DNA of 64,000 nucleotides from contig JBJLAO010000001.1 of the NCBI GenBank assembly GCA_045568635.1, positions 372,001 to 436,000 on the forward strand. The letters run 5' to 3'. Both the position numbers and the translations under genes were made by a program. This stretch comes from MedAcidi-G1 sp000817085. Its GTDB lineage: Bacteria > Actinomycetota > Acidimicrobiia > Acidimicrobiales > MedAcidi-G1. Under the pieces are notes generated by a model, which ran no database searches, had not been told where the DNA came from, and saw only the letters and a program-made list of their open reading frames with translations. Positions 33,662-42,182 of this stretch are shown here, piece after piece (the first letter of the stretch is position 1; each line of letters opens with the position of its first letter).

Positions 33662-35146
33662 TTATAAATCAATCTTCTTAAAAAGTTTGTCAGATGGCAA
33701 ATAAATTTGAAATCTCACACCTTTACCTGTTCCATTTGAAACTACATTAAGAGAGCCTTCTAATTCCTGTTCGATAAATGTTTTCACTATCGTAAGCCCA
33801 AGTCCTACATTCTTTTCGATGTCAAAACCTTCCGGAAGCCCAGCCCCATTATCGGAAACTTCCACCATTACAGCCTCTTCGTTCTTGCTCAATAAAACAT
33901 CAACCTTGCAATCTTCACGTTCCTGCAGCGGTAATTTGAATCCATGATCTAGAGCATTTTGTAACAACTCAGTCACTACGACTGCAAGAGTAGTTGTAAC
34001 CTCTGACGGCAATATGCCAGTATCGCCACTAACTTTTATAGAAATCGGTTTTACCGGTGAGCTTAAACCTTCTTTTACCAGTTCCACGAGGGGTCTCATT
34101 ACCTCTCCAAAAGTAACCTCTCCTTCTTGACTAACTGCAAGAGTTTCGTGGACAACGGCTATAGCTCCTATCCGACGTACCGATTCGTTTAATGCCATTT
34201 GGGCTTCGTCTGAATCCAGTCGTCGACCTTGGATTCTAAGTAAAGAAGAAATGGTTTGAAGATTATTTTTTACTCGGTGATGTATTTCACGAATAGTTGC
34301 ATCTTTTGAAATTAACTGCCTATCGCGACGACGTAATTCTGTTACATCTCTAACTAATACAGCAGCTCCCGTAGCCTCGCCTGAATGCAAGAGTGGAAAA
34401 CAATGACTTACAACAAATGTTTTATCTTCTCGCTCCAACTCATCCATAACGGAACTCTTAAGAGAGAAAGCTTCACTAAGAATTTTAGAACTTAATCCAG
34501 TTTCTTCAAATCGTGATCCAACCACTGGTCGATGCCAACCGAGTCTGTGCAATAAAGAAACTGCATTGGGAGAAGCGAATTCTATCTGACCATCGGCGTT
34601 CACTAAAAGTAAACCGTCTCCGAGTCTTGGCATTCGATGACGAAAACGCGAGTCTTCACCATATGGAAACTCTCCTCGTTCAAACATCTCAGCAAACCTG
34701 TTGAAAATACTTAAATATGTTCTTTCCATTTCCGATCTAGGGGGTTCACCAATAAAAGCTTTTTCGCTCGCTAAAATTGCTACCGTTTCACCTTTCCACA
34801 TAACCGGTATCGCCATAACATTGATTTCTCGGTCTCCACCCACTGGCAATTTTCCAATTGATATTTGAGCATTTGCAAAAGTTTCAGATACCAGCGGTCG
34901 ACTTTGCGCTTCAAACTTTTGGCCTACTAAGTCAGCCCTATACAAAGTCGTGGAAGTCGTAGGACGCACGTGTGCCAACAAGACAAAAAAATCAACTGGA
35001 GCTTTCCCAACAGGTAAATACAAAAGTAAATCGGAGAAAGAAAGATCTGCTAGCAAACCCCAAGATCTTGTTAAATCCTGTAAGTAGGAAATTGAATTCT
35101 CTTCAAGATCGCTATTCTCGTTAACTAACTCTCCTAAAGACGCCAT
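33662..35146 (-). CDS. PdtaS-like sensor histidine kinase (HisKA_2)
   Basis: 494-residue soluble kinase. Residues about 25-160 form a GAF-like sensor, 172-275 a PAS domain (GDGLLLVNADGQIEFASPNA), and the HisKA_2 phospho-acceptor is His290 in EIHHRVKNNLQTISSLLRIQGRRL (given partly). The HATPase domain follows with TELLQNALDHGF, VEVSDNGAGLPEGF and GLGLTIVKTFIEQEL. This layout is that of actinobacterial PdtaS, partner of the RNA-binding antiterminator PdtaR, but no PdtaR gene is in the window. No membrane segment. It lies 14 bp upstream (minus-strand sense) of the GDPD gene, so the two may be co-transcribed. Confidence 0.87.
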   Translation of the reverse strand: MASLGELVNENSDLEENSISYLQDLTRSWGLLADLSFSDLLLYLPVGKAPVDFFVLLAHVRPTTSTTLYRADLVGQKFEAQSRPLVSETFANAQISIGKLPVGGDREINVMAIPVMWKGETVAILASEKAFIGEPPRSEMERTYLSIFNRFAEMFERGEFPYGEDSRFRHRMPRLGDGLLLVNADGQIEFASPNAVSLLHRLGWHRPVVGSRFEETGLSSKILSEAFSLKSSVMDELEREDKTFVVSHCFPLLHSGEATGAAVLVRDVTELRRRDRQLISKDATIREIHHRVKNNLQTISSLLRIQGRRLDSDEAQMALNESVRRIGAIAVVHETLAVSQEGEVTFGEVMRPLVELVKEGLSSPVKPISIKVSGDTGILPSEVTTTLAVVVTELLQNALDHGFKLPLQEREDCKVDVLLSKNEEAVMVEVSDNGAGLPEGFDIEKNVGLGLTIVKTFIEQELEGSLNVVSNGTGKGVRFQIYLPSDKLFKKIDL

Positions 35147-35189
35147 GTCAAACGATCTTTCACATTGACTTTCAATTGCTCACAAAGAT

Positions 35190-35420
35190 TTAGCTAAAGC
35201 CAACAGGACGACCTGAGTCTTGAATACCAATTTCTGCATAACCTATTTTGTTACCGGGGATTCCTACTTCGCGACCATTAACGTCCGTCAACCAAACAAT
35301 ACCCGTCTCACTTTTTAATGCTTCTTCTAAGTTTGACTTAAAATCACTTAAGTCAAAGTCATCAGCCATTTCAAGGTTTACTTCTTTCTGCATGTGTGCA
35401 ATACCAATACGTAAATCCAC
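35190..35420 (-). CDS. DUF3107 family small protein
   Basis: 76 residues beginning MDLRIGIAHMQKEVNLEM, with IVWLTDVNGREVGIPGNKIGYAEIG. This matches the DUF3107 family of short actinobacterial proteins, commonly annotated as ATP-binding without proof. Lies between mrp and the PdtaS-like gene on the same strand. Confidence 0.83.
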   Translation of the reverse strand: MDLRIGIAHMQKEVNLEMADDFDLSDFKSNLEEALKSETGIVWLTDVNGREVGIPGNKIGYAEIGIQDSGRPVGFS

Positions 35421-35437
35421 TTATTATCCCCTGACTA

Positions 35438-36292
35438 TTAGTTAATTTTTAGTTCTCGATGACGCCGCTTGGAAGGTTTTATATCCTCTTCAACTACTCT
35501 TGCTATCTCAGCAAAGATTGATCCTATTTCAGTAGAAGTATCTGCTGCTACTGGGTTCCCGCTATCCGAACCTGCTCTCAACGTCTGCACTAAAGGTATC
35601 TGCCCTAGCAAGGGAACGCCTAACTTTTCAGCAAGTGCACTTCCTCCACCTTCACCAAAAAGTTCATAACGTTGACCGTCATCACCGGTAAACCAGGACA
35701 TATTTTCTATCACCCCTTTTACCTCTAAATCGACTTTCTCAGCCATAAAAGCCGCTCTCTGTGCAACTGATTGTGCAGCTATTTGTGGAGTTGTAACAAC
35801 TAGCATCTCAGAATCTGGAAGAAACCCAGCCAAAGATATAGCCGTGTCTCCGGTGCCAGGTGGCAAATCAATAAGTAAAAAATCAGGTTCATCCCAAGCA
35901 ACATCAGTGAGGAACTGATTAAGCGCTTTATGAAGCATTGGTCCACGCCAGATTACGGGTTGGTCTTCTTCTGCAAAAAATCCCATAGAAATTGAACGCA
36001 CTCCGTGTGCGGAAGGTGGTATCAGCATGTCATCAACAACACTTGGTGGCTCAGTAATGCCCAACATTCTCGGAATGGAGAACCCCCAGACATCTGCATC
36101 AATTACAGCCACATCGTTTCCGCGCTTTGAAAGAGCCACTGCCAAATTTGTCGTGACTGAAGACTTTCCAACTCCGCCTTTACCCGAAGCCACAAGAAGA
36201 ACCCGAGTTTTTACATTGGATTCAAAAAAAGGAGGAGGAGGCCCATCAGGCGGTCCACTTTGTTGGGATTCTGTCGGGGATTCTTCACTCAT
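35438..36292 (-). CDS. mrp: Mrp/ApbC-type P-loop ATPase (Fe-S cluster carrier)
   Basis: 284 residues. Deviant Walker A VASGKGGVGKSSVTTNLAVAL (about 33-53, given partly), DADVWGFSIPRMLG, LIDLPPGTGDTAISL and TTPQIAAQSVAQRAA are diagnostic of the Mrp/Nbp35 family. It lacks the N-terminal DUF59 domain, and the CxxC usually after ENMS is absent (ENMSWFTGDDGQRY), as in other actinobacterial Mrp proteins I recall. Divergent from a SufR-like regulator, with a strong palindrome between, which fits an Fe-S role. Confidence 0.88.
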   Translation of the reverse strand: MSEESPTESQQSGPPDGPPPPFFESNVKTRVLLVASGKGGVGKSSVTTNLAVALSKRGNDVAVIDADVWGFSIPRMLGITEPPSVVDDMLIPPSAHGVRSISMGFFAEEDQPVIWRGPMLHKALNQFLTDVAWDEPDFLLIDLPPGTGDTAISLAGFLPDSEMLVVTTPQIAAQSVAQRAAFMAEKVDLEVKGVIENMSWFTGDDGQRYELFGEGGGSALAEKLGVPLLGQIPLVQTLRAGSDSGNPVAADTSTEIGSIFAEIARVVEEDIKPSKRRHRELKIN

Positions 36293-36352
36293 AATGGAAC
36301 TCTACTGCTGCTCTATTTTTTTGGATACCTAAACCATTCCTTATTCATTTCT

Positions 36353-36391
36353 GTTCTTCAGAAAATAACGTCTAGATGCTTTCTGAAGAAC
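36353..36391. repeat. Perfect 12-bp inverted repeat in the mrp/SufR-like intergenic region
   Basis: GTTCTTCAGAAA (36353-36364) and TTTCTGAAGAAC (36380-36391) separated by 15 nt; a C-G pair and a T-G wobble extend it outward. It lies 61 bp before mrp and about 94 bp before the regulator start. An 8-bp direct repeat TAACGTCT at 36366-36373 and 36397-36404 overlaps it. Most likely an operator or an mRNA leader hairpin; there is no long T-run for a terminator. Confidence 0.6.
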
Positions 36392-36484
36392 GGTTTTAAC
36401 GTCTTGTCGCCGCAAAATTACTGTTATTTTTCTTATCTTTCTCCCAACAAAAGAGCAAGGATAGAACTTAAGTAGAATAAAAGT

Positions 36485-37204
36485 ATGAGAAATACATCTC
36501 TCGACCATACGGAGTTCGCCTCCATAGTTGCCGCTATAACTGGAGCTTTTGGAGATCCAACTAGGAGAGAAATTTATTTGCATATCCGCGAGTGTGGCGA
36601 AGGAACCAATGCATCGCAAATAGCAGAAGAATTTAGTCTTCACCCAAACGTAGCCAGACATCATCTAGACAAACTACTTTCAGGCGGCTACCTAGAAGTT
36701 TCGCTTCAAAAGAGTACAGGATCAACTGCAGGTCGACCTTCAAAAACATACAAGATTTCAAATCCCAATCAACCTTTAAATCTAGATGTGAGAAGGGATT
36801 CAATTCTTATAAGCCTTCTAGCTAGAACCCTGTCACTTTTACCAACTGAAGAAGCTGAAAAATTAGCGGAAGAAGTTGGTGCAGAAGTTGGGCGTTCCAT
36901 GGCAGAATCTTTAGGCACAAAAGAAACACAACGTTCTTTTCGTTCGGCTACAGATGCAATTGTGGATGCACTAATATCTCATGGGTTTTCAGCTCGTGCG
37001 GAACTGTCTGAAAAAGGTGAACTAAGAATTCTTTCTGAACACTGTCCTTTTGGAAGTATGCCTATCGAACATCCGGTAATTTGTGCAGTCGATCAAGGTC
37101 TAGTTAGAGGAATGCTTAGCGTTTTATATGGTGATGCTGAAACTAGTCTCACTTCTTCATTACCTAAAGGCAATAAAGTATGTGTTACTCAAGTTTCAAT
37201 TTAA
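36485..37204 (+). CDS. SufR/ArsR-like HTH regulator with C-terminal Cys set
   Basis: 239 residues. Winged helix about 15-95: FGDPTRREIYLHIRE, SQIAEEFSLHPNVARHHLDKL, then a basic wing AGRPSKTY. The C-terminal half holds C187 in EHCPFG, C200 in HPVICAVDQ and C233 in NKVCVTQ, spacing like the Fe-S-cluster ligands of SufR proteins. So it may sense iron-sulfur status and repress the divergent mrp; no suf operon is in the window. It could instead be a general DeoR/ArsR-like regulator, as the Cys role is inferred. Confidence 0.8.
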   Translation: MRNTSLDHTEFASIVAAITGAFGDPTRREIYLHIRECGEGTNASQIAEEFSLHPNVARHHLDKLLSGGYLEVSLQKSTGSTAGRPSKTYKISNPNQPLNLDVRRDSILISLLARTLSLLPTEEAEKLAEEVGAEVGRSMAESLGTKETQRSFRSATDAIVDALISHGFSARAELSEKGELRILSEHCPFGSMPIEHPVICAVDQGLVRGMLSVLYGDAETSLTSSLPKGNKVCVTQVSI

Positions 37205-37252
37205 TCATGTCTTGTCCTCTCATTTAAATATGTTTCAACTGTTTTTACTATT

Positions 37253-37735
37253 ATGAAAATTTTTGTTGTTCGTCACGCTTCGGCAATTGAAAGGTTTTTT
37301 TGGAGTGGTGATGATTCAGAAAGACCTCTCAATGAAGAAGGGTCAAATCAATCTTTAATGATCGCAAAATACTTTTCAGACATCAATATTTCTTCCATTT
37401 TTTGCAGTACGGCTGTGAGGTGCCAACAAACGATTTGGCCGACTGCTGATCTGTTTGGGATCCAAATCGAATTATCAAATTCACTTTCAGAAGGCTCAAC
37501 TAGCCAAACAAGTGACTTAATAGAAAAACTTGCAACAACAGAAGACTCCGATGCTTACCCAATCCTTTGCAGCCATGGGGATGTGATCAGCGAATTGATA
37601 CGGTCTCTGACTTTAAAAGGAATGAATATCCCGAAAAGAAAAGGTTTTGGCAAAGCATCAATTTGGGAATTAATTTTTTTGAGTGGAAAAATTGAGAGTG
37701 GTTTTTACCACGAATCACATTTGAGCCAGACCTAA
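37253..37735 (+). CDS. SixA-like histidine phosphatase
   Basis: 160 residues, short form of the histidine-phosphatase superfamily. FVVRHASAIERFFW with the catalytic His near 8, RPLNEEGSNQS, IFCSTAVRCQQT and the second His in PILCSHGDVISELI. SixA dephosphorylates phosphohistidine proteins; here the substrate is unknown. It is 48 bp after the SufR-like gene and shares a 4-nt stop overlap with ccmH. Confidence 0.83.
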   Translation: MKIFVVRHASAIERFFWSGDDSERPLNEEGSNQSLMIAKYFSDINISSIFCSTAVRCQQTIWPTADLFGIQIELSNSLSEGSTSQTSDLIEKLATTEDSDAYPILCSHGDVISELIRSLTLKGMNIPKRKGFGKASIWELIFLSGKIESGFYHESHLSQT

Positions 37736-38982
37736 AGAAGACCTTCTAATCTCAACAGTTCAACAAGTTCCAGGGGTGGATTTGGAAGTGCTTTGAACTT
37801 CTCAACATATTTTTTGGAACTATTCATTTTTTCAAAAATCTTTGCTTCTACTAAAGCTTTGTAAGCAATTGCATATGGGTCTTGCGGATTGATTTCAAGA
37901 GACGCATTCAAAGAAATCAAACTCAGTTCTGCTAACTGTTGGTCACCAGAGATGGCCAGCAACCAACCTCGGTGAGCAAAAAGTGAAGAATTTGTAGGAT
38001 CATTTTCGGTACCTGAATCGATTAGCTCTAAAGCCAAAAGCAAATCTCCTTTTCGTGCAAGCTCGCTCGAAACACTCTCGCGGAACCGACTAGACGCTAG
38101 TAAGTCTTTGATGACAGGTGAAGAATTAAGAGAATCTATTAGTAAAAGATTTTCAGAAGCTTCTACTATTTTCCCTTCTCTGAAATTTATTATTGCGCTA
38201 AAAGCTCTGGCATCTGGGTATGACGGATCAAATGTTATGGCACTTTCTATATCAGAAACCGAGTTTTCTAATTCGCCTCCAAGCCACAACATCCAGCCTC
38301 TGTAAGCTAGCGCTTCAGCATTTGAAGGTTGCAATTCAAGAACTTGATTGTAAATTTCAATTGCCTCCTCTCTAGGAGCTACTGAGGCCTCGATCAGCAA
38401 AGTTCGTGGAGACATTCTGATTTCACCTGATATGGCATCACCGGAATTTCTGCTACCTGCTGTCTTAGCTACTAAAAAGCCTGCTCCAATCGCCAGGAAA
38501 CAAACCAGCAAAATCCAAACCCATCTAGATGATTGGAGCGCTAAAGAAAATCTTTGTGTTGATTTAACAGTATTTTTTTCTTTCCCCATCCAGGACAATA
38601 AAATTAGTACCGTTCCAAAAAAAGCTACTATTCCAGCAGCCACGGGTATCACCCAAACGAGCCCAGTAACCCCATCACTGTTTGGGTTGTAATCAATATC
38701 TTCACCAAATTTCGAAACCAAAAACTGTCTTATGTCTTCATCAGAGGAGCCTCCGTCCACCATCGTCGAAATAGTCGCTCTAATAGTTTTCGCTACCGGC
38801 ACATCCGACTCAGCTAGTGACTGTCCATCACAAACAGGACAAGCAAAATCAGACGCCAAGGTACTGACTCGTTCAGAATTTGTTAAAGGTGGACTTTCTG
38901 AAACTATCGAGAAAGTGAGGGACAAAACAGCCACAGCAAGAAACAAAACCCAAATTAAATGATGCTTCTTAAATCTTTTCAT
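37732..38982 (-). CDS. ccmH: CcmH with fused CcmI-like TPR domain
   Basis: 416 residues. N-terminal membrane anchor (about 8-28), then the CcmH/CycL domain with the redox pair C48-P-V-C51 in DFACPVCDGQSLAESD and DIRQFLVSKFGEDIDYNP, a second membrane segment near 105-130, another near 152-172, and a C-terminal half (about 195-416) made of TPR repeats such as AEALAYRGWMLWLGGELENSVSDIE (given partly). CcmH presents reduced apocytochrome c to the heme lyase; CcmI holds it by TPR. In E. coli the two are separate regions of CcmH; here they are joined again. Overlaps ccmG by 4 nt. Last gene of the ccm operon. Confidence 0.85.
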   Translation of the reverse strand: MKRFKKHHLIWVLFLAVAVLSLTFSIVSESPPLTNSERVSTLASDFACPVCDGQSLAESDVPVAKTIRATISTMVDGGSSDEDIRQFLVSKFGEDIDYNPNSDGVTGLVWVIPVAAGIVAFFGTVLILLSWMGKEKNTVKSTQRFSLALQSSRWVWILLVCFLAIGAGFLVAKTAGSRNSGDAISGEIRMSPRTLLIEASVAPREEAIEIYNQVLELQPSNAEALAYRGWMLWLGGELENSVSDIESAITFDPSYPDARAFSAIINFREGKIVEASENLLLIDSLNSSPVIKDLLASSRFRESVSSELARKGDLLLALELIDSGTENDPTNSSLFAHRGWLLAISGDQQLAELSLISLNASLEINPQDPYAIAYKALVEAKIFEKMNSSKKYVEKFKALPNPPLELVELLRLEGLL

Positions 38983-39512
38983 TCAGATTTTCTTTTCGCT
39001 CTTAACACTAAATTCTCAATCTCATTTCTTTTAACCCCACCCACAATTTTTGCTGAAATAAATCCTGCAGGAGAAACAAGATATGACTCTGGGACCGCTA
39101 CCACTCCCCAATCGACCGAAATGCGATTTGTGTCACGAGTTAAAACCGGCCACTCTCCGCCATTTTTCTCAAAAAAAGCTTCTACTGAAAGAGGGTCATC
39201 GTCAAAAGCAACGCTCACAACCCTGACACCGGTATCTACAGGTTGGTTTTCTGAGAAGGAAAGTAACTCAGGGTGTTCTTCCACACAAGGAATACAAGTC
39301 GTAGAAAAAAAATTTACTAATAACCATCTTCCTCTTACCTCGTCAAGGCTCCAAAAGCTTCCATCAATAGCTTCGCCTGAAATCGGTGGTGCCACTTCAC
39401 CCACCAAATGGGTTCTAACTCTTTCCACACCTGATTCGCTTGTAGCTAAAATAACCACTAAAAAAATTGTGATGATGGCAACAGCTGCCGATGCGGTTTT
39501 AGACGGGCTCAT
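38979..39512 (-). CDS. ccmG: Membrane-anchored thioredoxin-like CcmG/ResA protein
   Basis: 177 residues. N-terminal anchor (about 9-27), then a thioredoxin fold with active site TTCIPCVEEHPE and the cis-Pro loop VVAVPESYLV. Works outside the membrane to reduce CcmH or apocytochrome disulfides. GAGGCAG precedes its ATG, and it overlaps the end of ccmF by 14 nt. Confidence 0.88.
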   Translation of the reverse strand: MSPSKTASAAVAIITIFLVVILATSESGVERVRTHLVGEVAPPISGEAIDGSFWSLDEVRGRWLLVNFFSTTCIPCVEEHPELLSFSENQPVDTGVRVVSVAFDDDPLSVEAFFEKNGGEWPVLTRDTNRISVDWGVVAVPESYLVSPAGFISAKIVGGVKRNEIENLVLRAKRKSE

Positions 39513-41472
39513 TAATTTCTGCCTCTTGAATATTTTCGTTATTTGATAGAACAGATTCCTCGGAAAGGCTTCTCTTTCTTGAAAAAAGGGAGAGAATAGT
39601 TCCCAAAACCATCACACCTCCACCAAACCAAATCCACCAAACCATAGGCTGGATTGTGACTCTAATCACTGTATTTGCCTGTTCATCTTCTTCTGGGACG
39701 GACAACAAAGCTAACTGAACGTCATCTTTCCAGGTTGAGCGTGTAGTAGGAGTCCCAATACTCCTACCTCCAAATGGGAACTGATTTATTGATGGTTTGA
39801 ACAGCTCATTATCTATAAAAACATTTGCAACAATTTTGTTTTTTTCCCTAAGTTCCACACGTTCGATACCATCAAATTTGAATTCATGTCCTCCTAGAGT
39901 CGCTTGGTCACCAATTTGCTCAAATTTGAACTCTGCTTGTCTCAAAAAAGAAGACGAACACGCCAATGCAACCGCCAAAATAACCACACCTAAGTGAACT
40001 ATCATGCCGCCACCATTTCTTCCAAGTAATCCTCTGAATTTTGCAGTTTTGAAGCCAAATGAAATTTGCCTAATAGCGCTGCCAGCTGCAAAACCTCCGA
40101 AACCCAAAGCCAGCGTTGGGACAAAACCTCTACTGCCTACAAGAACACCTACAAGCATCGCTGTTGACCCACAAACGACAGAAGGCACAAGTCGTTTTGA
40201 TAGAACTTCAAGTTTTGTTTCTCTCCATGATAAAGCCGGAGCTACAGCCATCATAAATAGCAAAGCGAAACCGATGGGCGTTGACATTTTTACAAAATAA
40301 GGATTGCCAACAGATATTCGATCCCCATTTAAAGCTTCTACGATCAAAGGAAATACTGTTCCAAGGAAAACCACAAAAGCAAAACAGCCAAATAAAAGAT
40401 TGTTGAGTAAAAATGCTCCGGTTTTCGATAATGGTGAGCTGATTGAGCCAGGGCTTCGCAAACTCTCTCCTCGCCAAGTGATCAAACCAACGCTAGTAAT
40501 GACTATCAAAAGAAAGAATCCGAGCAACAAAGGCCCAATTTCTGATTCAGTAAAAGAATGTACGGACTCAAGAACACCTGAACGAGTTATAAAAGTTCCA
40601 AGGATAGTTAGTGAAAAAGTTGCACAAAGAAGGGAAAGATTCCACACTCTCAACATCCCTTTCTTTTCTTGAATCATTACAGAATGTAAAAAAGCCGTGG
40701 CGGTAAGCCAAGGCAAAAACGAGGCGTTTTCAACCGGATCCCATGCCCAGTAGCCGCCCCACCCCAAAATTTCGTATGACCACCAAGAACCTAGAACTAT
40801 GCCGAGCGATAAGCACCCCCATGCAATAAGAGTCCACTTTCTGGTCTGCACAAGCCAACCTTCTCCAATTCTTCCGGTTACCAAGGCAGCAATTGCAAAC
40901 GAAAAAGGAACCGTCATGCCCACATAACCCAGATATAAGATTGGAGGGTGAAACGCCATCAAAATATGATTCTGTAAAAGTGGGTTCGGACCTGGACCAT
41001 CAAAACCTGGCCATGGGTCAAACTCTCCAAATGGGTATGCGGGTCCTACTAGTAATATAAAAAAGAAAACACATACCATCGACATGACGGCTACTGCCCA
41101 TGCCACAAGAGGATCTGTAAGACGGCTTTTGAACCTCCAAACCACTAAAGCTAGATACCCCACAAGAATCAGCACCCACAGCAATATCGACCCTTCAAGT
41201 GCTGACCAGAGAGTAGCAACGTTAAAAAGTTGAGGAGTTCTGGTGCTCCCATTTTGGGCAACATAAGCAACCGTGAAATCACGCGTTATTAAAGCTCTTT
41301 CCATTACAGCGACTTGACCCACAGCTGCCACAAGCATAATTAGCACTGGAATTTGAACTCGTGATAATAAATATGATTTTTTAAAAATTAGTCCATAAAG
41401 CTGATTACCAACAGCTAGCAAAGCCGAAGCCAAACCGAGAGCTACGAATACGTTTCCCAAATCTGCGTTCAT
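39499..41472 (-). CDS. ccmF: Cytochrome c heme lyase subunit CcmF
   Basis: 657-residue polytopic membrane protein. The periplasmic heme-handling WWD domain is clear: WGGYWAWDPVENASFLPWL, preceded by LGSWWSYEILG. Conserved His residues in helices (for example MAFHPPILYLGYVG). Near the C-terminus it carries the soluble CcmF extension. Transfers heme from CcmE to apocytochrome c. A 42-bp gap separates it from ccmE. Confidence 0.93.
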   Translation of the reverse strand: MNADLGNVFVALGLASALLAVGNQLYGLIFKKSYLLSRVQIPVLIMLVAAVGQVAVMERALITRDFTVAYVAQNGSTRTPQLFNVATLWSALEGSILLWVLILVGYLALVVWRFKSRLTDPLVAWAVAVMSMVCVFFFILLVGPAYPFGEFDPWPGFDGPGPNPLLQNHILMAFHPPILYLGYVGMTVPFSFAIAALVTGRIGEGWLVQTRKWTLIAWGCLSLGIVLGSWWSYEILGWGGYWAWDPVENASFLPWLTATAFLHSVMIQEKKGMLRVWNLSLLCATFSLTILGTFITRSGVLESVHSFTESEIGPLLLGFFLLIVITSVGLITWRGESLRSPGSISSPLSKTGAFLLNNLLFGCFAFVVFLGTVFPLIVEALNGDRISVGNPYFVKMSTPIGFALLFMMAVAPALSWRETKLEVLSKRLVPSVVCGSTAMLVGVLVGSRGFVPTLALGFGGFAAGSAIRQISFGFKTAKFRGLLGRNGGGMIVHLGVVILAVALACSSSFLRQAEFKFEQIGDQATLGGHEFKFDGIERVELREKNKIVANVFIDNELFKPSINQFPFGGRSIGTPTTRSTWKDDVQLALLSVPEEDEQANTVIRVTIQPMVWWIWFGGGVMVLGTILSLFSRKRSLSEESVLSNNENIQEAEINEPV

Positions 41473-41514
41473 AATTTTTTTTCAATTAGTTGTTTGGGGG
41501 CCAAATATTGCATG

Positions 41515-42027
41515 CTATTCACTTACGCAAGACTCTAATTCCGCACGGTCAGACCTGTAGTCATTATCGTGTTTAACTACCATGCTGTTGGTCTCTATGT
41601 GCCAACCATCATTTGCCGAGTACAGAAGTTTTTCTAAATCAGGGGGTTTAGTTTCACTCCAAAACCCCTGTAAAACTACTGGAACTCCAGGATTAAATAG
41701 TTCAGCTGGATCACCTTCATGAACTACGTCAGCGTAGATATCCTCCGCACATAGGGTAAAAACGAGAACTTGTCGACCAGACAATGTGGTCTCAAAAATT
41801 CCAGGCAATGGAGTTCCAATTACGCGAAACCGTCTGTCTTCAAGTTCGACTCTTTTTTCCACTGCCTCATCGACTGGATAAAAAAATAAAGAGGCATTTC
41901 CCAGCGTCTGAAATAAGACAATAACAACCGCAATCAAAAGTAACACTCCAAAAAATTTTGGCAATAAACCAGAGCTTTTCTTTTCAATTCGATCTTGTCT
42001 AGGCGTTAACTCTTCCAAAGATTTCAT
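41515..42027 (-). CDS. ccmE: Heme chaperone CcmE
   Basis: 170 residues from the ATG at 42027, chosen because it forms an ATGA overlap with the ccmD stop; a further ATG at 42057 would overlap ccmD heavily. Single membrane helix (about 20-42) followed by an OB-fold domain with VVHEGDPAELFNPGVPVVLQGF. The heme-attaching motif HxxxY is seen as KHDNDYRS near the C-terminus, matching the KHDENY of E. coli CcmE. So covalent heme binding is predicted. Confidence 0.87.
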   Translation of the reverse strand: MKSLEELTPRQDRIEKKSSGLLPKFFGVLLLIAVVIVLFQTLGNASLFFYPVDEAVEKRVELEDRRFRVIGTPLPGIFETTLSGRQVLVFTLCAEDIYADVVHEGDPAELFNPGVPVVLQGFWSETKPPDLEKLLYSANDGWHIETNSMVVKHDNDYRSDRAELESCVSE

Positions 42028-42182
42028 CCGCCATTTTGTTTCGATGAGGTAATCCACCGAGCATCTTCAGATGGAACTCTTGCTGATAGCCGGGCTCCTC
42101 TTTTGATTAAACGAACAGCATAAAATAAAATTACTAACGACGATAATCCCCACCCTGCAATTAAATAACCTAAATGTGTCAT
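42024..42182 (-). CDS. ccmD: CcmD-like small membrane protein
   Basis: 52 codons plus stop: MTHLGYLIAGWGLSSLVILF followed by YAVRLIKRGARLSARVPSED. One N-terminal membrane helix then a basic cytoplasmic tail, the CcmD topology. Start overlaps the ccmC stop as ATGA, and its stop overlaps the ccmE start as ATGA, so it is translated between them. CcmD helps release holo-CcmE from the CcmABC complex. Position and topology carry the call because the sequence is too short for a strong homology argument. Confidence 0.85.
   Translation of the reverse strand: MTHLGYLIAGWGLSSLVILFYAVRLIKRGARLSARVPSEDARWITSSKQNGG

Noticed and set aside
38959..39546. Plus-strand open frame of 195 codons over ccmG
   Set aside because: Shadow of ccmG, whose thioredoxin motif and operon position are certain.
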